Below, one piece after another: positions 34,891-43,523 of a stretch of DNA of 64,000 bases. The stretch spans positions 1 through 64,000 of the forward strand of contig NZ_JACHIA010000018.1 of assembly GCF_014202995.1 (NCBI RefSeq), read 5' to 3'. How positions within the stretch are numbered: position 1 is the first letter of the stretch; every line of letters starts with the position of its first letter. The notes beneath the pieces are model-generated. The model had not been told where the DNA came from. It was given only the letters and a program-made list of their open reading frames with translations, and did no database searches. The DNA is from Longimicrobium terrae (lineage in GTDB: Bacteria > Gemmatimonadota > Gemmatimonadetes > Longimicrobiales > Longimicrobiaceae). The translations under genes and the position numbers were made by a program.

Positions 34891-35376
34891 TCACTCCCAC
34901 TCTCCGCAAGCGCGAAGCGTCCGCTCGTACAGACCCGCCTTCAGCCGGAAGAGAACCAGCGCAAGCATTCGGTCCAGCAAAGGACGGATCGCGGGAATCA
35001 GCCCCATGGTTTTGGCTTCCCCGAGAATTCCCAGCACACCCATGACACGGAATCCCAAATAGATGGCTAGCTTTCGCGCCCTGATCTCATCCAGCAGGAT
35101 CAGGTCGGCGGCAAGCCAGATCGCCAGCGCAATCGCTTCCGCCTCCCCGGGATTCATCTCGTTCCGCAGCACCAGCAACTGAGAGTCGTCAGGTGCCTCC
35201 GTGACCCGAATCCAATGCTCCGACGTCAGAGACTGCACACCGTGAGTTTCGCCGCGAACAACCTCGTCCCATACAGAGGGAGGAACATGAACTTCGTCGA
35301 ACAGTTCGCGGAGGAGGTGCAGATGGCCAACGGAAGCAAGGGCGATCAGCGGTGAAGCGTCGCAGACGACGGCCAC
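34891..35376 (-). CDS. DUF3368 PIN-like toxin of a UPF0175/DUF3368 module
   Basis: This 161-residue protein is the usual length for DUF3368. It starts VVCDASPLIALASVG, with the first PIN acid, and has EAEAIALAIWLAADLILLDE with the inner acids, then ARKLAIYLGFRVMGVLGIL. The family is a VapC-like predicted nuclease paired with UPF0175 antitoxins. GTG 35376 was chosen: AGGA stands four bases ahead, and it overlaps the antitoxin gene by 31 bp, so translation is coupled. The much longer frame upstream merely reads through the antitoxin genes. Confidence 0.88.
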   Translation of the reverse strand: MAVVCDASPLIALASVGHLHLLRELFDEVHVPPSVWDEVVRGETHGVQSLTSEHWIRVTEAPDDSQLLVLRNEMNPGEAEAIALAIWLAADLILLDEIRARKLAIYLGFRVMGVLGILGEAKTMGLIPAIRPLLDRMLALVLFRLKAGLYERTLRACGEWE

Positions 35377-35618
35377 TGCTTCCTCAACTCGCGAAGGGTT
35401 GCCAGATCTGCCTCGAACTCGTGCACATCGTAGTTGATCGGCACGCCGCGCAACGCCATGATCTGCTGGAGAGCGCACCTGTCCAGCTTGGCAAAGCGCG
35501 CAGCCTTGCCCAGCGAAACGCGATTCTGCTGGTAAAGCAGGATCGCGACCTCCACAGCCATGGCCTGCTCCGAGAGCTTGGCGGCGCTCAGCAGGTCGTC
35601 GGGAATGATGAGGCTCAT
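35346..35618 (-). CDS. UPF0175 family antitoxin
   Basis: This 90-residue protein has the helix-turn-helix-like UPF0175 core: AMAVEVAILLYQQNRVSLGK, AARFAKLDRCALQQIM and ALRGVPINYD. It is the predicted antitoxin and DNA-binding partner of the DUF3368 toxin that overlaps its end. Its ATG shares four bases (ATGA) with the stop of the 58-residue gene just upstream. Confidence 0.9.
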   Translation of the reverse strand: MSLIIPDDLLSAAKLSEQAMAVEVAILLYQQNRVSLGKAARFAKLDRCALQQIMALRGVPINYDVHEFEADLATLRELRKQWPSSATLHR

Positions 35619-35791
35619 CGGCTTCCCCGCGCGGCAAGGATCTCCGAGAAATGTCGGCGGGGAAGGCCCGCGATTTCAGCGGCCTTTCCCTGGGACACGC
35701 GGCCAGCTTGGAAAAGGTCGATTGCGTGTTCCAGACGCGGCTCCGCCGGGGTGGCGGTGCCCAGCCGGGCATTGGCAGCAGATACACTCAT
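35615..35791 (-). CDS. 58-residue UPF0175-like small protein
   Basis: This tiny gene has an excellent ribosome site (GGAGG, five bases before ATG 35791). Its stop overlaps the next ATG as ATGA. The second half, AIDLFQAGRVSQGKAAEIAG then LPRRHFSEILAARG, lines up with the UPF0175 core of the 90-residue neighbour. It lacks the N-terminal strand and the NYD tail. It may be a second, shortened antitoxin or a DNA-binding autoregulator. It leads a three-gene operon with the antitoxin and toxin. Confidence 0.8.
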   Translation of the reverse strand: MSVSAANARLGTATPAEPRLEHAIDLFQAGRVSQGKAAEIAGLPRRHFSEILAARGSR

Positions 35792-35859
35792 GGCAGCCTC
35801 CGTTCAGGTGACGAACGGAAGCTAATCGGTCGACCTCGAGTTGTCCATATTGTATCTTT

Positions 35860-37812
35860 TTACGCCACGGACACGCCAGAAAGCTCCTCGCCGACGCGCT
35901 CCCACAGGGTATAGGCATCCGCCAGTTCGCCCGTGAGCCGGTCGCGCTCGGCGGCCAGGGCCTGGGCGCGCGCGGGGTCGGTACCCGCGCCGTAAAGCGC
36001 TGGATCGGCGAGGGATGTCTCGGTTTCGCCGATGCGCGTTTCCAGCGAGGCGATCCGTTTCTCCAACTCGGCGAACTCGCGCTCGCGGCGGCGAAGCTCG
36101 TTCTTGCTGATGGCGGGCCGGTCCGTGCTTCCGCCCGCGGCGGGCGCCGAGGAGTTGCGCGGCTCCGCGGCGCGTGCGCTCGCGGCGGTGGAGGCCTGTT
36201 CCGCGCGGCGGCGGGCGCTCCACTCGATGTATTCGTCGTAGCTGCCGCTGAAATCCACGAAGCGCCCGTCCTCATACGCCCACACGCGCGTGGACATGGC
36301 GGAAAGCATGGCGCGGTCGTGGCTGATGAGGATCACCGTACCGTCGTAGTTCTCGAGCGCTTCCTCGAGCACCTCGCGGCTTTCGATGTCCAGGTGGTTG
36401 GTGGGCTCGTCCAGCAGCAGCAGGTTGGCTTTTTCCAGCGTGATGCGGGCGAGCGCTACGCGCGCCTGCTCGCCGCCGGACAAGTCGCCCACGCGCGCCT
36501 CGGCGTCCTCGCCGGAAAAGAGGAAGCGGCCCAGATGGCTGCGCAGCTCCGTGATGGTCATCCCAGGCGCCGCGGCGCCCACCTCTTCGCGGATCTTGTG
36601 ATCCGGGTTCAGGTGCGTGAAGTCCTGGCGATAGTACGCCGTCCGCACCCCCGTCCCCATCGTCACGGACCCGCGCGCGCCCTGGGTCACGCCCGCCAGC
36701 ACGCGCATCAGCGTGGACTTTCCGCAGCCGTTGGGGCCCACGATCACGATCCGCTCGCTACGCGCGACTTCGGCGGAAAAGGGGGCGAAGAGCACGCGCG
36801 GGCCGTAGGCGCACTGCACGCCGTCCACCTTCATCACCACGCCGCCGCTGCGGCCGCCGCTGGCGAAGCGCAGCCCCATCGCCCGATCCTCTTCCGACAC
36901 GCCCGCGACGCGCTCCAGCCGGCTCAGGAGGGTGCGGCGGCTCTTGGCCTGCTTGGTCTTCTGCCCCGCCAGGTTGCGGCGGATGAAGTCTTCGGTGCGG
37001 TTGATGTACGCCTGCTGCTGCTCGAACTGCTTGCGCTGCAACTCTCTGCGCGCTTCGCGCTGGTCCAGGAAAGACTCGTATCCGCCGGTGTAGGCGTACG
37101 CCGTCTGTTCCTCCACGTGCAGGATGTGGTCACACAGCCGCTGCAGAAACACGCGGTCGTGGGAAACCACCATCACCGTTCCGGGATAGCCGCGCAGGAA
37201 CTCCTCCAGCCACTCGGTGGAGCGCAGGTCCAGGTGGTTGGTGGGTTCGTCCAGCAGCAGCACGTCGGGCTGGGCCAGCAGCGTCTGCGCCAGCCGCAGC
37301 CGTCCCAGTTCGCCGCCGGAAAGCGCGCTGATCGGCTTGTCCCACGTGTCCGGCGGAAAGCCGAGGCCTTCCAGCGTGGCGTCGGCGCGGGAGCGCATCT
37401 CGTATCCGCCGCGGCGGCGGAACTCCTCCACCTGCCGGTCGTACGTCCGCATCAGCCGGGCGGCCTCGTGCGGGTCGGCCGTGGCGCCCATGGCGTCCAG
37501 GTCGCGGCCGATCTGCGCCTCCATCTCCACCAGATCGGCAAAGGGCTCCAGCGCCGCCTCGTGTACCGTCGCCGTGCTGCGTTCGCCCCGGTTCTGGCGC
37601 AGAAGGGTGAAGCGCAGACCCGGATGCCGCCAGATCTCGCCCTCTGTCGTCTCCTCATCGCCGGTGATGGCCTTGAAGAGCGTCGTCTTGCCGACGCCGT
37701 TGCGGCCGACGATTCCCCAGCGTTCCCGGTCGCCGACGGCAAAGGATACGTTGCGAAAGATCCAGCGGTCCCCGTACTGCTTGCCCGCGTCCTGCAGCCG
37801 GACGATGCTCAT
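35860..37812 (-). CDS. ABC-F family ATP-binding protein
   Basis: This 650-residue soluble protein has two ABC cassettes. Walker A sequences are GRNGVGKTT and GPNGCGKST. Signatures are LSGGELGRLRLAQ and LSGGEQARVALAR, and both Walker B sites read LLLDEPTNHLD. The charged linker typical of ABC-F (FEQQQAYINRTEDFIRR) lies between them, and a coiled-coil tail (NELRRREREFAELEKRIASLE) ends the protein. ABC-F proteins act on the ribosome in translation or antibiotic protection; the Uup-like tail suggests the housekeeping type. The ATG overlaps the stop of the LEA-type gene (ATGA). Confidence 0.94.
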   Translation of the reverse strand: MSIVRLQDAGKQYGDRWIFRNVSFAVGDRERWGIVGRNGVGKTTLFKAITGDEETTEGEIWRHPGLRFTLLRQNRGERSTATVHEAALEPFADLVEMEAQIGRDLDAMGATADPHEAARLMRTYDRQVEEFRRRGGYEMRSRADATLEGLGFPPDTWDKPISALSGGELGRLRLAQTLLAQPDVLLLDEPTNHLDLRSTEWLEEFLRGYPGTVMVVSHDRVFLQRLCDHILHVEEQTAYAYTGGYESFLDQREARRELQRKQFEQQQAYINRTEDFIRRNLAGQKTKQAKSRRTLLSRLERVAGVSEEDRAMGLRFASGGRSGGVVMKVDGVQCAYGPRVLFAPFSAEVARSERIVIVGPNGCGKSTLMRVLAGVTQGARGSVTMGTGVRTAYYRQDFTHLNPDHKIREEVGAAAPGMTITELRSHLGRFLFSGEDAEARVGDLSGGEQARVALARITLEKANLLLLDEPTNHLDIESREVLEEALENYDGTVILISHDRAMLSAMSTRVWAYEDGRFVDFSGSYDEYIEWSARRRAEQASTAASARAAEPRNSSAPAAGGSTDRPAISKNELRRREREFAELEKRIASLETRIGETETSLADPALYGAGTDPARAQALAAERDRLTGELADAYTLWERVGEELSGVSVA

Positions 37813-38321
37813 CGGCCGCCGAGCACGTTGACCGAGCCGTTCTTGCGGAACGGAACCTGGCGGCTGGCACCCGCGGCGCGGACGCGCACGGTGCCCGTCG
37901 CCCGGTAGTCCAGGCGGCCGGAGCGCAGCACGGAGCGGAAGGCGGGCCCGAGTTCGGCGTAGCTGAAGTCCACGGGAATCGACACGGTTCGCGTCTCATT
38001 CGCGCGGATCGTCACGTCCTCGTCGTACGTGCCGTCGGCGACGGGAATCCAGTTGGCGTTGCGGCTGGAGGAGGCCGTGTCGCCCGGCGCGCGCAGGGAA
38101 AGCTGATAGCGCAGGTCCTCGGCGCGGACGCCGACCGGGTTGGGGTTGGTGACGCGCAGGTTCACCATCAGCGAGCCGCCGGTAAGCCCCAGGGTGCCGA
38201 TGGACACGTTCTCCAGTTCGATCTCCGGCTGGCGGAAACCGGCGCACGCGGATGACAGGGCCAGCAGCAGCATCGCGGCAACGGCCAGCGCGCGGCGGGG
38301 TTGGTTTCGGTTGATGATCAT
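37809..38321 (-). CDS. LEA type 2 family lipoprotein
   Basis: This 170-residue protein has a signal and a lipobox-like SSAC around residue 26. A WHy/LEA-2 beta-sandwich follows (VSIGTLGLTGGSLMVNLRVT, NPNPVGVRAEDLRYQLSL, then VDFSYAEL). Such bacterial proteins are thought to stabilise or bind envelope components. ATG 38321 has GAGGAG ten bases ahead. It overlaps the ABC-F gene by four bases, an odd partner for a lipoprotein. Confidence 0.85.
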   Translation of the reverse strand: MIINRNQPRRALAVAAMLLLALSSACAGFRQPEIELENVSIGTLGLTGGSLMVNLRVTNPNPVGVRAEDLRYQLSLRAPGDTASSSRNANWIPVADGTYDEDVTIRANETRTVSIPVDFSYAELGPAFRSVLRSGRLDYRATGTVRVRAAGASRQVPFRKNGSVNVLGGR

Positions 38322-38394
38322 CAGGCACTTCTCCTCAGAGTTTTGATGCAAGCGCTTTGATCGCATGTGGATCGAGCGCGTGTCCATGCAGGTT

Positions 38395-38781
38395 CCGGCC
38401 CTCACCCCGCGGCCCTCACCCCGCGCGCTGCGCGCGACGACCCTCTCCCACGAACGGATGTGGGAGAGGGAGCACACCCCATTCCCGCGCAGGCGCCGGA
38501 CTCCTCGCCGCCCGGACCTGCCCCGCGGGTCATCCGCGTCCGTGGACATACGGAAATTCGCGCGGCCGCGGTACTCATCGCCGGTCCGCGCGAGCGGACT
38601 TTGTGCCCTTCCAGCGGCGAATTCATTCGCTCCTGGATGCCGGACCTCGCAACCGTGGAGGATCTGATTCGCCCCTGGACGGCCGACGCGTTGATGCCGG
38701 CCGACCGCACCGATCCCGCCGCCGCAGTCCACGAAGGTGGACTTCGCGCCGTTGTTGCCGCGACTTCAGTCGCCCCAGCCC
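38395..38781. repeat. cluster of short repeat modules in a 444-bp gap
   Basis: No gene was found between 38322 and 38765. The gap holds a diverged CCCTCTCCCAC/GTGGGAGAGGG hairpin (38441-38470) and a short copy with hairpin GTCCGC/GCGGAC (38584-38599) and the GAATTCATTCGCTCCTGG end. A further module has hairpin GTCCAC/GTGGAC (38727-38742) followed by CGCCGTTGTTGCCGCGAC and TTCAGTCGCCCCAGC. The last module supplies the stop codon of the neighbouring ABC ATPase gene. Similar tails stand at 44110-44163 and about 85-100. Confidence 0.8.
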
Positions 38782-39485
38782 GCCCGCAGCGACGGCGCGC
38801 GCTTCCACTGCTCCCACGCCTCGCCTTCCAGCATCGTCCACCGCGCGCCCGGCTCCAGCATCAGCCCGCGGCCGCACCACTCGCCCACGAACTCCAGGTC
38901 GTGGCTGCTGATGAGGACGGCCGCGCCCTCCGCCCGCCGCGCATCCAGTTCCGCGATCAGCCGGGCGGATGATGGGCGGTCCAGCCCGTTCAGCGCCTCG
39001 TCCAGCAGAATGGCGCGCGGGCGGTGCAGCAGCGCGGCGATGATGGCCGTCTTGCGCCCCATCCCCTGCGAAAGCTCGCGGCACAGCGTACCCTCCGCCC
39101 CGGCCAGGCCGAGCAGTTCCAGCAGCCGCGCCGTCTCCGCCGCGGCGCCGCCCTCGTCCATAGCGCGCGCCGCGGCGACGAACTGCAGCATCTCGCCCAC
39201 GGTGAGTTCGGGATACAGAAACGGCGTCTCGGGAACAAAGCCCATACACTGCGCCGCCGCGGCGAGGTCCGAAAACGGATCGTGGCCGCACAGCCGCACC
39301 CCGCCGCGATCCGGCACCCGGTCGCCCGTGATGCAGCCCAGCAGCGTGCTCTTTCCCGCGCCGTTGCCCCCCAGCAGCGCCACCGCCTCGCCCGCGCGCA
39401 GGGCAAAGGTCAGGTCGCCCAGCACGGGCCCGCGCCGGTACGCCTTGCGCAGTCCGTCGACGGAAAGCGGCGCCATGTCCGTCAT
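38766..39485 (-). CDS. ABC transporter ATP-binding protein
   Basis: This 239-residue ATPase has Walker A LLGGNGAGKST, a somewhat altered signature LSQGMGRK, Walker B RAILLDEALNGLD, and H-loop SSHD. It resembles the single-domain ATPases of ABC-2 type exporters. Its ATG overlaps the permease stop by four bases (ATGA), which makes the permease its clear partner. The last codons (GWGD and stop) are written in an intergenic repeat module, so the C-terminus may have been changed by repeat insertion. Confidence 0.9.
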   Translation of the reverse strand: MTDMAPLSVDGLRKAYRRGPVLGDLTFALRAGEAVALLGGNGAGKSTLLGCITGDRVPDRGGVRLCGHDPFSDLAAAAQCMGFVPETPFLYPELTVGEMLQFVAAARAMDEGGAAAETARLLELLGLAGAEGTLCRELSQGMGRKTAIIAALLHRPRAILLDEALNGLDRPSSARLIAELDARRAEGAAVLISSHDLEFVGEWCGRGLMLEPGARWTMLEGEAWEQWKRAPSLRAGWGD

Positions 39486-40732
39486 CGGCCGGCGGCGGCC
39501 AGGGACGCACCCGCGGCCAGCACGGCCGCGGCGGCCGAGGCGGCGGGCCACATCCATCCCGAACTGTCAGGCACGATCATCCCCCACACGATTCCCACGG
39601 AAGCGGACAGCGGAAGCGCCATCCCGAATGCGGCCGCCCAGCGCCCGGCCAGGCGGTCGCGCGCGCGCAGGCCGGCGGCGCGGTCCATCCACCGGGCCCC
39701 CGCGCGTTCCAGCCGGCCCAGCGCGATCACGGCCACGCCCTGCATCGCCAGCACCAGCGCGCCCGCGGCGGCCACCCACCCCTGCACCTCCACGCGTTCC
39801 CCCGCGCGCAGCAGCGCCAGCACGCACACGACGGCCACGGGCCACGCGATGCGCCCCGCCCAGCGGAACCGGCGCGACACCACGGCCGCGTCGCGCGCGC
39901 GCACGGCTCCGGCGCGCGCCGGCAGCACCCGCGCCAGGCCCCGGCCGATCACCAGCCCCGCGTCCCCCGCGGCGGGCGGCGGCGCGTACGACATCTCGTT
40001 CGCCTGCGGGCCAAAGCGCGGCAGCGCGCGCGCGAAGCGGCCCGCGCCCAGCCACGCCAGCCCGCACGCGAGGGCGGTGACGATGGCGAGGGCCACGAGC
40101 GCCGCGTCTCCCGCCACCACGCGTGCGGAAAAGGCGCCCAGAATCACCGGCGGCAGCGGCGCGAACACCAGCGGTCCCGCGTTGGCCAGTTCCCGGTCGA
40201 AGCCCATCGAAGCGCCGCTCACGCCCGGACGATGGTTCGGCCGCGCGATCCGCTCCGCCGCGCCGGAGAGGGCGAACAGCGCGCACCCCCACGCGCTGAT
40301 CCCGCCACCGAGCGCGGCGGCGATCGGCAGCACGCCCAGCGTTCCCGTGGCGGCGAACGGAACCATCAGCAGCGCGACGACAGCCAGCGTGAGCGCCAGC
40401 AGCCGCAGCGCGCGCAGGCCATAGGACGCGCCGGACGGTACGCCCAGGCGGCGCAGCAGCGCGTCGTCCGCGGGACGGAAAAGGATGGGATAAGCCCAGA
40501 ACGCGACCGGCGACGCCGCGAGCAGCCCCAGGCCGATCGCGCCGTCGCCGTCCCGCGGATCGGCGCGCACCGAGTCCGCGCCGAACCAGAGCGCCGCCAC
40601 CCCCACCGCCAGCGGCAGCAGCATGGCGATCAGCGCGCCCGGCCGCGGATGCCGCACCGAATCCGACAGCCGCCGCACCTCCAGCCGCAGCAGCAGCGCG
40701 AGCGGGCTCCCCTTTCGCACGTGGCCGCTCAC
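39482..40732 (-). CDS. ABC transporter permease, multi-pass membrane protein
   Basis: This 416-residue protein has about ten hydrophobic segments rich in alanine, leucine and glycine, and no soluble domain. It is likely the membrane half of the exporter whose ATPase follows with a four-base overlap. The substrate is unknown. GTG 40732 shares GTGA with the stop of rarA. Homology to a named permease family was not recognised; the assignment rests on topology and context. Confidence 0.75.
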   Translation of the reverse strand: MSGHVRKGSPLALLLRLEVRRLSDSVRHPRPGALIAMLLPLAVGVAALWFGADSVRADPRDGDGAIGLGLLAASPVAFWAYPILFRPADDALLRRLGVPSGASYGLRALRLLALTLAVVALLMVPFAATGTLGVLPIAAALGGGISAWGCALFALSGAAERIARPNHRPGVSGASMGFDRELANAGPLVFAPLPPVILGAFSARVVAGDAALVALAIVTALACGLAWLGAGRFARALPRFGPQANEMSYAPPPAAGDAGLVIGRGLARVLPARAGAVRARDAAVVSRRFRWAGRIAWPVAVVCVLALLRAGERVEVQGWVAAAGALVLAMQGVAVIALGRLERAGARWMDRAAGLRARDRLAGRWAAAFGMALPLSASVGIVWGMIVPDSSGWMWPAASAAAAVLAAGASLAAAGR

Positions 40733-42066
40733 CCCGGATCGCCGCGTTCGCGGATGCGGGCGGCGAGCTTGGCTTCAAAGCCGCGGTCCGTGGGCTGGTA
40801 GAAGCGCTCGTCCGCGATCTCGTCCGGCAGCGTCTGCATGGGCGTATATCCGCCGGGGAAGTCATGGGCGTACTTGTATCCTTCCCCGAAGCCCCACTCC
40901 TTCATCAGCGACGTCGTGGGATTGCGCAGATGCAGCGGGATGGGTGCGTCCGGATGCTCCTTTGCCGCCCGCGACGCCGCACCGCCCGCCATGTACGCCC
41001 GGTTGCTCTTGGGCGCGTTGGCCACGTACAGAATCGCATTGTACAGCGGAAGCATTCCCTCCGGATGCCCCAGCCGCTCGTACGCCAGCATGGCGTTCAC
41101 GCACACGATTCCCGCCTGCGGATCGGCAAGTCCCACGTCCTCGTACGCGGCGGCGATCAGGCGGCGGAACACCGTCTTGGGGTCCTCGCCGGACTGAATC
41201 ATCCGCATGGCCCAGTACAGCGCGCCGGAGCCCGTGCTGGCCCGCAGCGACTTGTGGAACGCGGACAGCATCTCGTACATCAGCGAGGTGTCGTACCGCG
41301 CCGTGGGCCGCTGCAGCGCCTCGCGAACCTCCTCCGGCGTAATCCGCCCCCCGTATCCCGCCAGCCGCGCGGCAATCTCCAACCCCGTGAGCGCCTGCCG
41401 CGCGTCGCCGCCGGTGTGGCGCACCAGCACGTCTTCCGCCTCGTCGTCGATCGTCAGCCCGGTGCCGCCCAGCCCACGCTCCTCGTCGGCCAGCGCCCGG
41501 CGGACGACGGAACGCACGTCATCCTCCGAAAGCGGCTCCAGCACCAGCACGCGCGAGCGCGACAGCACGGCGGGGTTGATCTCGAACGCCGGATGCTCCG
41601 TGGTCGCCCCGACGAGCGTCATCAGCCCCGACTCGATGCCGGGAAGAAGAAAGTCCTGCTGGCCTTTGTTCAGCCGATGGATTTCGTCCACGAACAGCAG
41701 CGTGCGGCGGCCGGCGCGGCGGCGCGACTCCGCCTCCTTCACCACCTCGCGCAGCCGCGGAACGCCCTCGCTCACGGCGTTGAACGGGACGAACGAGTAT
41801 CCGCTGTCCCCGGCGATCACGCGGGCCAGCGTCGTTTTTCCCGTCCCCGGCGGGCCGTGCAGAATCAGATTGGGCAGATGGCCGGTCGCCAGCAGCTTGC
41901 GCAGCGTGCCCTCCGGACCGGCCAGCTTGGGCTGTCCCACGATCTCGTCCAGCGAGCGCGGACGCATCCGCTCCGCCAGCGGCGCGGACGGGGCCGCGGG
42001 GGGCGGCGGATCGTCGCGGTGGTGAACGCCGGGATCGGCGTCGCCAAACAGGGACAGGTCGCTCAC
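40729..42066 (-). CDS. rarA: replication-associated recombination protein A (MgsA/RarA AAA+ ATPase)
   Basis: This 445-residue clamp-loader-like ATPase acts at stalled forks. Motifs: Walker A GPPGTGKTT, Walker B LLFVDEIHRLNKGQQD, sensor 1 GATTEHP, and the conserved C-terminal text AYEDVGLADPQA, then YNAILYVANAPKSN and YKYAHDFPGG. GTG 42066 shares GTGA with the ZIP gene stop, and its own stop overlaps the permease gene. An upstream reading frame adds only ZIP-gene sequence in another frame. Confidence 0.95.
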   Translation of the reverse strand: MSDLSLFGDADPGVHHRDDPPPPAAPSAPLAERMRPRSLDEIVGQPKLAGPEGTLRKLLATGHLPNLILHGPPGTGKTTLARVIAGDSGYSFVPFNAVSEGVPRLREVVKEAESRRRAGRRTLLFVDEIHRLNKGQQDFLLPGIESGLMTLVGATTEHPAFEINPAVLSRSRVLVLEPLSEDDVRSVVRRALADEERGLGGTGLTIDDEAEDVLVRHTGGDARQALTGLEIAARLAGYGGRITPEEVREALQRPTARYDTSLMYEMLSAFHKSLRASTGSGALYWAMRMIQSGEDPKTVFRRLIAAAYEDVGLADPQAGIVCVNAMLAYERLGHPEGMLPLYNAILYVANAPKSNRAYMAGGAASRAAKEHPDAPIPLHLRNPTTSLMKEWGFGEGYKYAHDFPGGYTPMQTLPDEIADERFYQPTDRGFEAKLAARIRERGDPG

Positions 42067-42866
42067 GGTTGCACGTACCGCCGAAGCAGCAGATAGGTGG
42101 CGTAGAACAGGCCCGCGCCCGCGAAGAGCGCGATGGCGCTGGGCAGATCGCGCTTCTTCTGCACCTCGGGCACCAGGTTGCTGGCGCCCACGTACAGCGT
42201 CACCCCCGCGCTCAGCGCAAGCCCGGTGCTGGCCAGCAGGCGCACGTGCTGGGTGAGGATCACCCCCGCCATCGTCGACACGCCCAGCAGCAGCACCGCG
42301 CCGATCGCCCGCCGGCGCGAGTTGCCGCTGGCGAGCATGATGGACGCAACGGTGACGCCTTCCGGCATCTTGTGCAGCAGGATGGCGACAAAGACGAGCA
42401 GCCCCAGCCACTCGCCCACCTGAAAGCCGCTGGCGATGGCCACGCCGTCAAAGAAGGTGTGCAGCAGCAGGCCCAGCAGCGCGGCCGTGCCAACCGAGCG
42501 GTCCACCATGGCGTGGGAGTGCGTTTCCTCGCCGAAATGGAAGTGCGGCGTAAGCACGTGCTGCGTCAGGTGGACGAGCAGGTAGCCCACCAGCACCGCC
42601 AGCACGCCGCGCTCGCCGGATTCCACGGCGTGTGGAACCATCCCCACCAGCGCGGTGGCGATCATGAAGCCGGAGCCGAACGCAATCATCAGGCGCTGCG
42701 TGGCCCGGCCCGTAGCCGACGGCGCCGTGATGACCAAGCCGCCCAGAAGGTTCGCTCCGGCCGCGGCCAGGGCGTAGAGTAGCGCGGTGTGCAACGTGAA
42801 AGTGTCCGCGTCCGGAGAAGTGCGAGCGAGCGCGGCAAAGTGGCCGCCGCACGGGAACGCTGTCAA
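42063..42866 (-). CDS. ZIP family metal transporter
   Basis: This 267-residue membrane protein has about eight helices. The ZIP signatures are plain: a histidine-rich loop HVLTPHFHFGEETHSH after helix III, HTFFDGVAIASGF in helix IV and HKMPEGVTVASI in helix V, which hold the transport metal site. It imports or moves zinc or related divalent metals. TTG 42866 shares TTGA with the acpS stop, like the other junctions here. A TTG at 42794 would give a 243-residue form starting at the first helix. Confidence 0.88.
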   Translation of the reverse strand: MTAFPCGGHFAALARTSPDADTFTLHTALLYALAAAGANLLGGLVITAPSATGRATQRLMIAFGSGFMIATALVGMVPHAVESGERGVLAVLVGYLLVHLTQHVLTPHFHFGEETHSHAMVDRSVGTAALLGLLLHTFFDGVAIASGFQVGEWLGLLVFVAILLHKMPEGVTVASIMLASGNSRRRAIGAVLLLGVSTMAGVILTQHVRLLASTGLALSAGVTLYVGASNLVPEVQKKRDLPSAIALFAGAGLFYATYLLLRRYVQP

Positions 42867-43249
42867 CCGGCGGCGGACTCCAGCACCACAAAGGCGGCGG
42901 CGGTGTCGTCGGTGTGCGTCATGGAAAGATGGATGCGGTCGATTCCCCGCTCCGCGGCCAGTTCCGCCGCACGGCCGCTCAGGCGGATCGAGGGCGCGCC
43001 CGACGGGGCCGACACCACCTCCACCTCCGTCCACCGGCCGCCCAGGCCCCATCCGGTGCCCATGGCCTTGAAGAACGCCTCCTTGGCCGCGAACCGCGCC
43101 GCGAACGATTCGCCCGGCGACTTGGACGCGTGGCAGCGCTCGGCTTCCGCCGGGGTAAAGAAGCGGCGCAGCGCGGCATCGCCCTTTCGGTGCAGCAGTT
43201 CGCGCACACGGGTGATGGAAACCATGTCGGTTCCAATGCCCGCGATCAT
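42863..43249 (-). CDS. acpS: holo-[acyl-carrier-protein] synthase
   Basis: AcpS transfers phosphopantetheine from CoA to acyl carrier protein. The 128-residue protein is of normal size and shows GIGTDMVSITRV with the metal-binding aspartate, then FAAKEAFFKAMGTG with the catalytic glutamate. HLSMTHTDDTAAAFVV lies near the end. ATG 43249 fits the family N-terminus. It leads the overlapping chain acpS-ZIP-rarA-permease-ATPase. Confidence 0.95.
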   Translation of the reverse strand: MIAGIGTDMVSITRVRELLHRKGDAALRRFFTPAEAERCHASKSPGESFAARFAAKEAFFKAMGTGWGLGGRWTEVEVVSAPSGAPSIRLSGRAAELAAERGIDRIHLSMTHTDDTAAAFVVLESAAG

Positions 43250-43381
43250 GGCGCCGGCCTTGCGCGAAGGGGCGCGGACCGGCAACATGGCCCCGCCGCG
43301 CCCGGCGCGGCACGGGTCTGGCGAATTGCCGGCGCGCCGCCGGCCGAGCGCGGCTTCACCCCTGTTGAATGACGAGGAGAC

Positions 43382-43495
43382 GTGGCGCGTTCCCCCTGGA
43401 AAAGCCGGTTCCGCCTGGGCGCGGTGATTGCCGTGGGTACTGCCGCGGGCATCGCCATGGGGTGGCTGCTGGTCCACCTGCTCATCAAGAACTAG
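43382..43495 (+). CDS. 37-residue single-span membrane protein
   Basis: This short gene has GAGGAG directly ahead of GTG 43382. The product has an Arg/Lys-rich start (MARSPWKSRFRLG), one hydrophobic helix (AVIAVGTAAGIAMGWLLVHLL) and the end IKN. A terminator hairpin follows within 30 bp. Positive residues before the helix suggest the N-terminus stays in the cytoplasm. It is divergent from acpS. The ribosome site is very close to the start (two bases after GGAG), which lowers certainty. The function is unknown. Confidence 0.55.
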   Translation: MARSPWKSRFRLGAVIAVGTAAGIAMGWLLVHLLIKN

Positions 43496-43523
43496 CCTCC
43501 ACCGTTCGGTTTTCGTGGATGAC

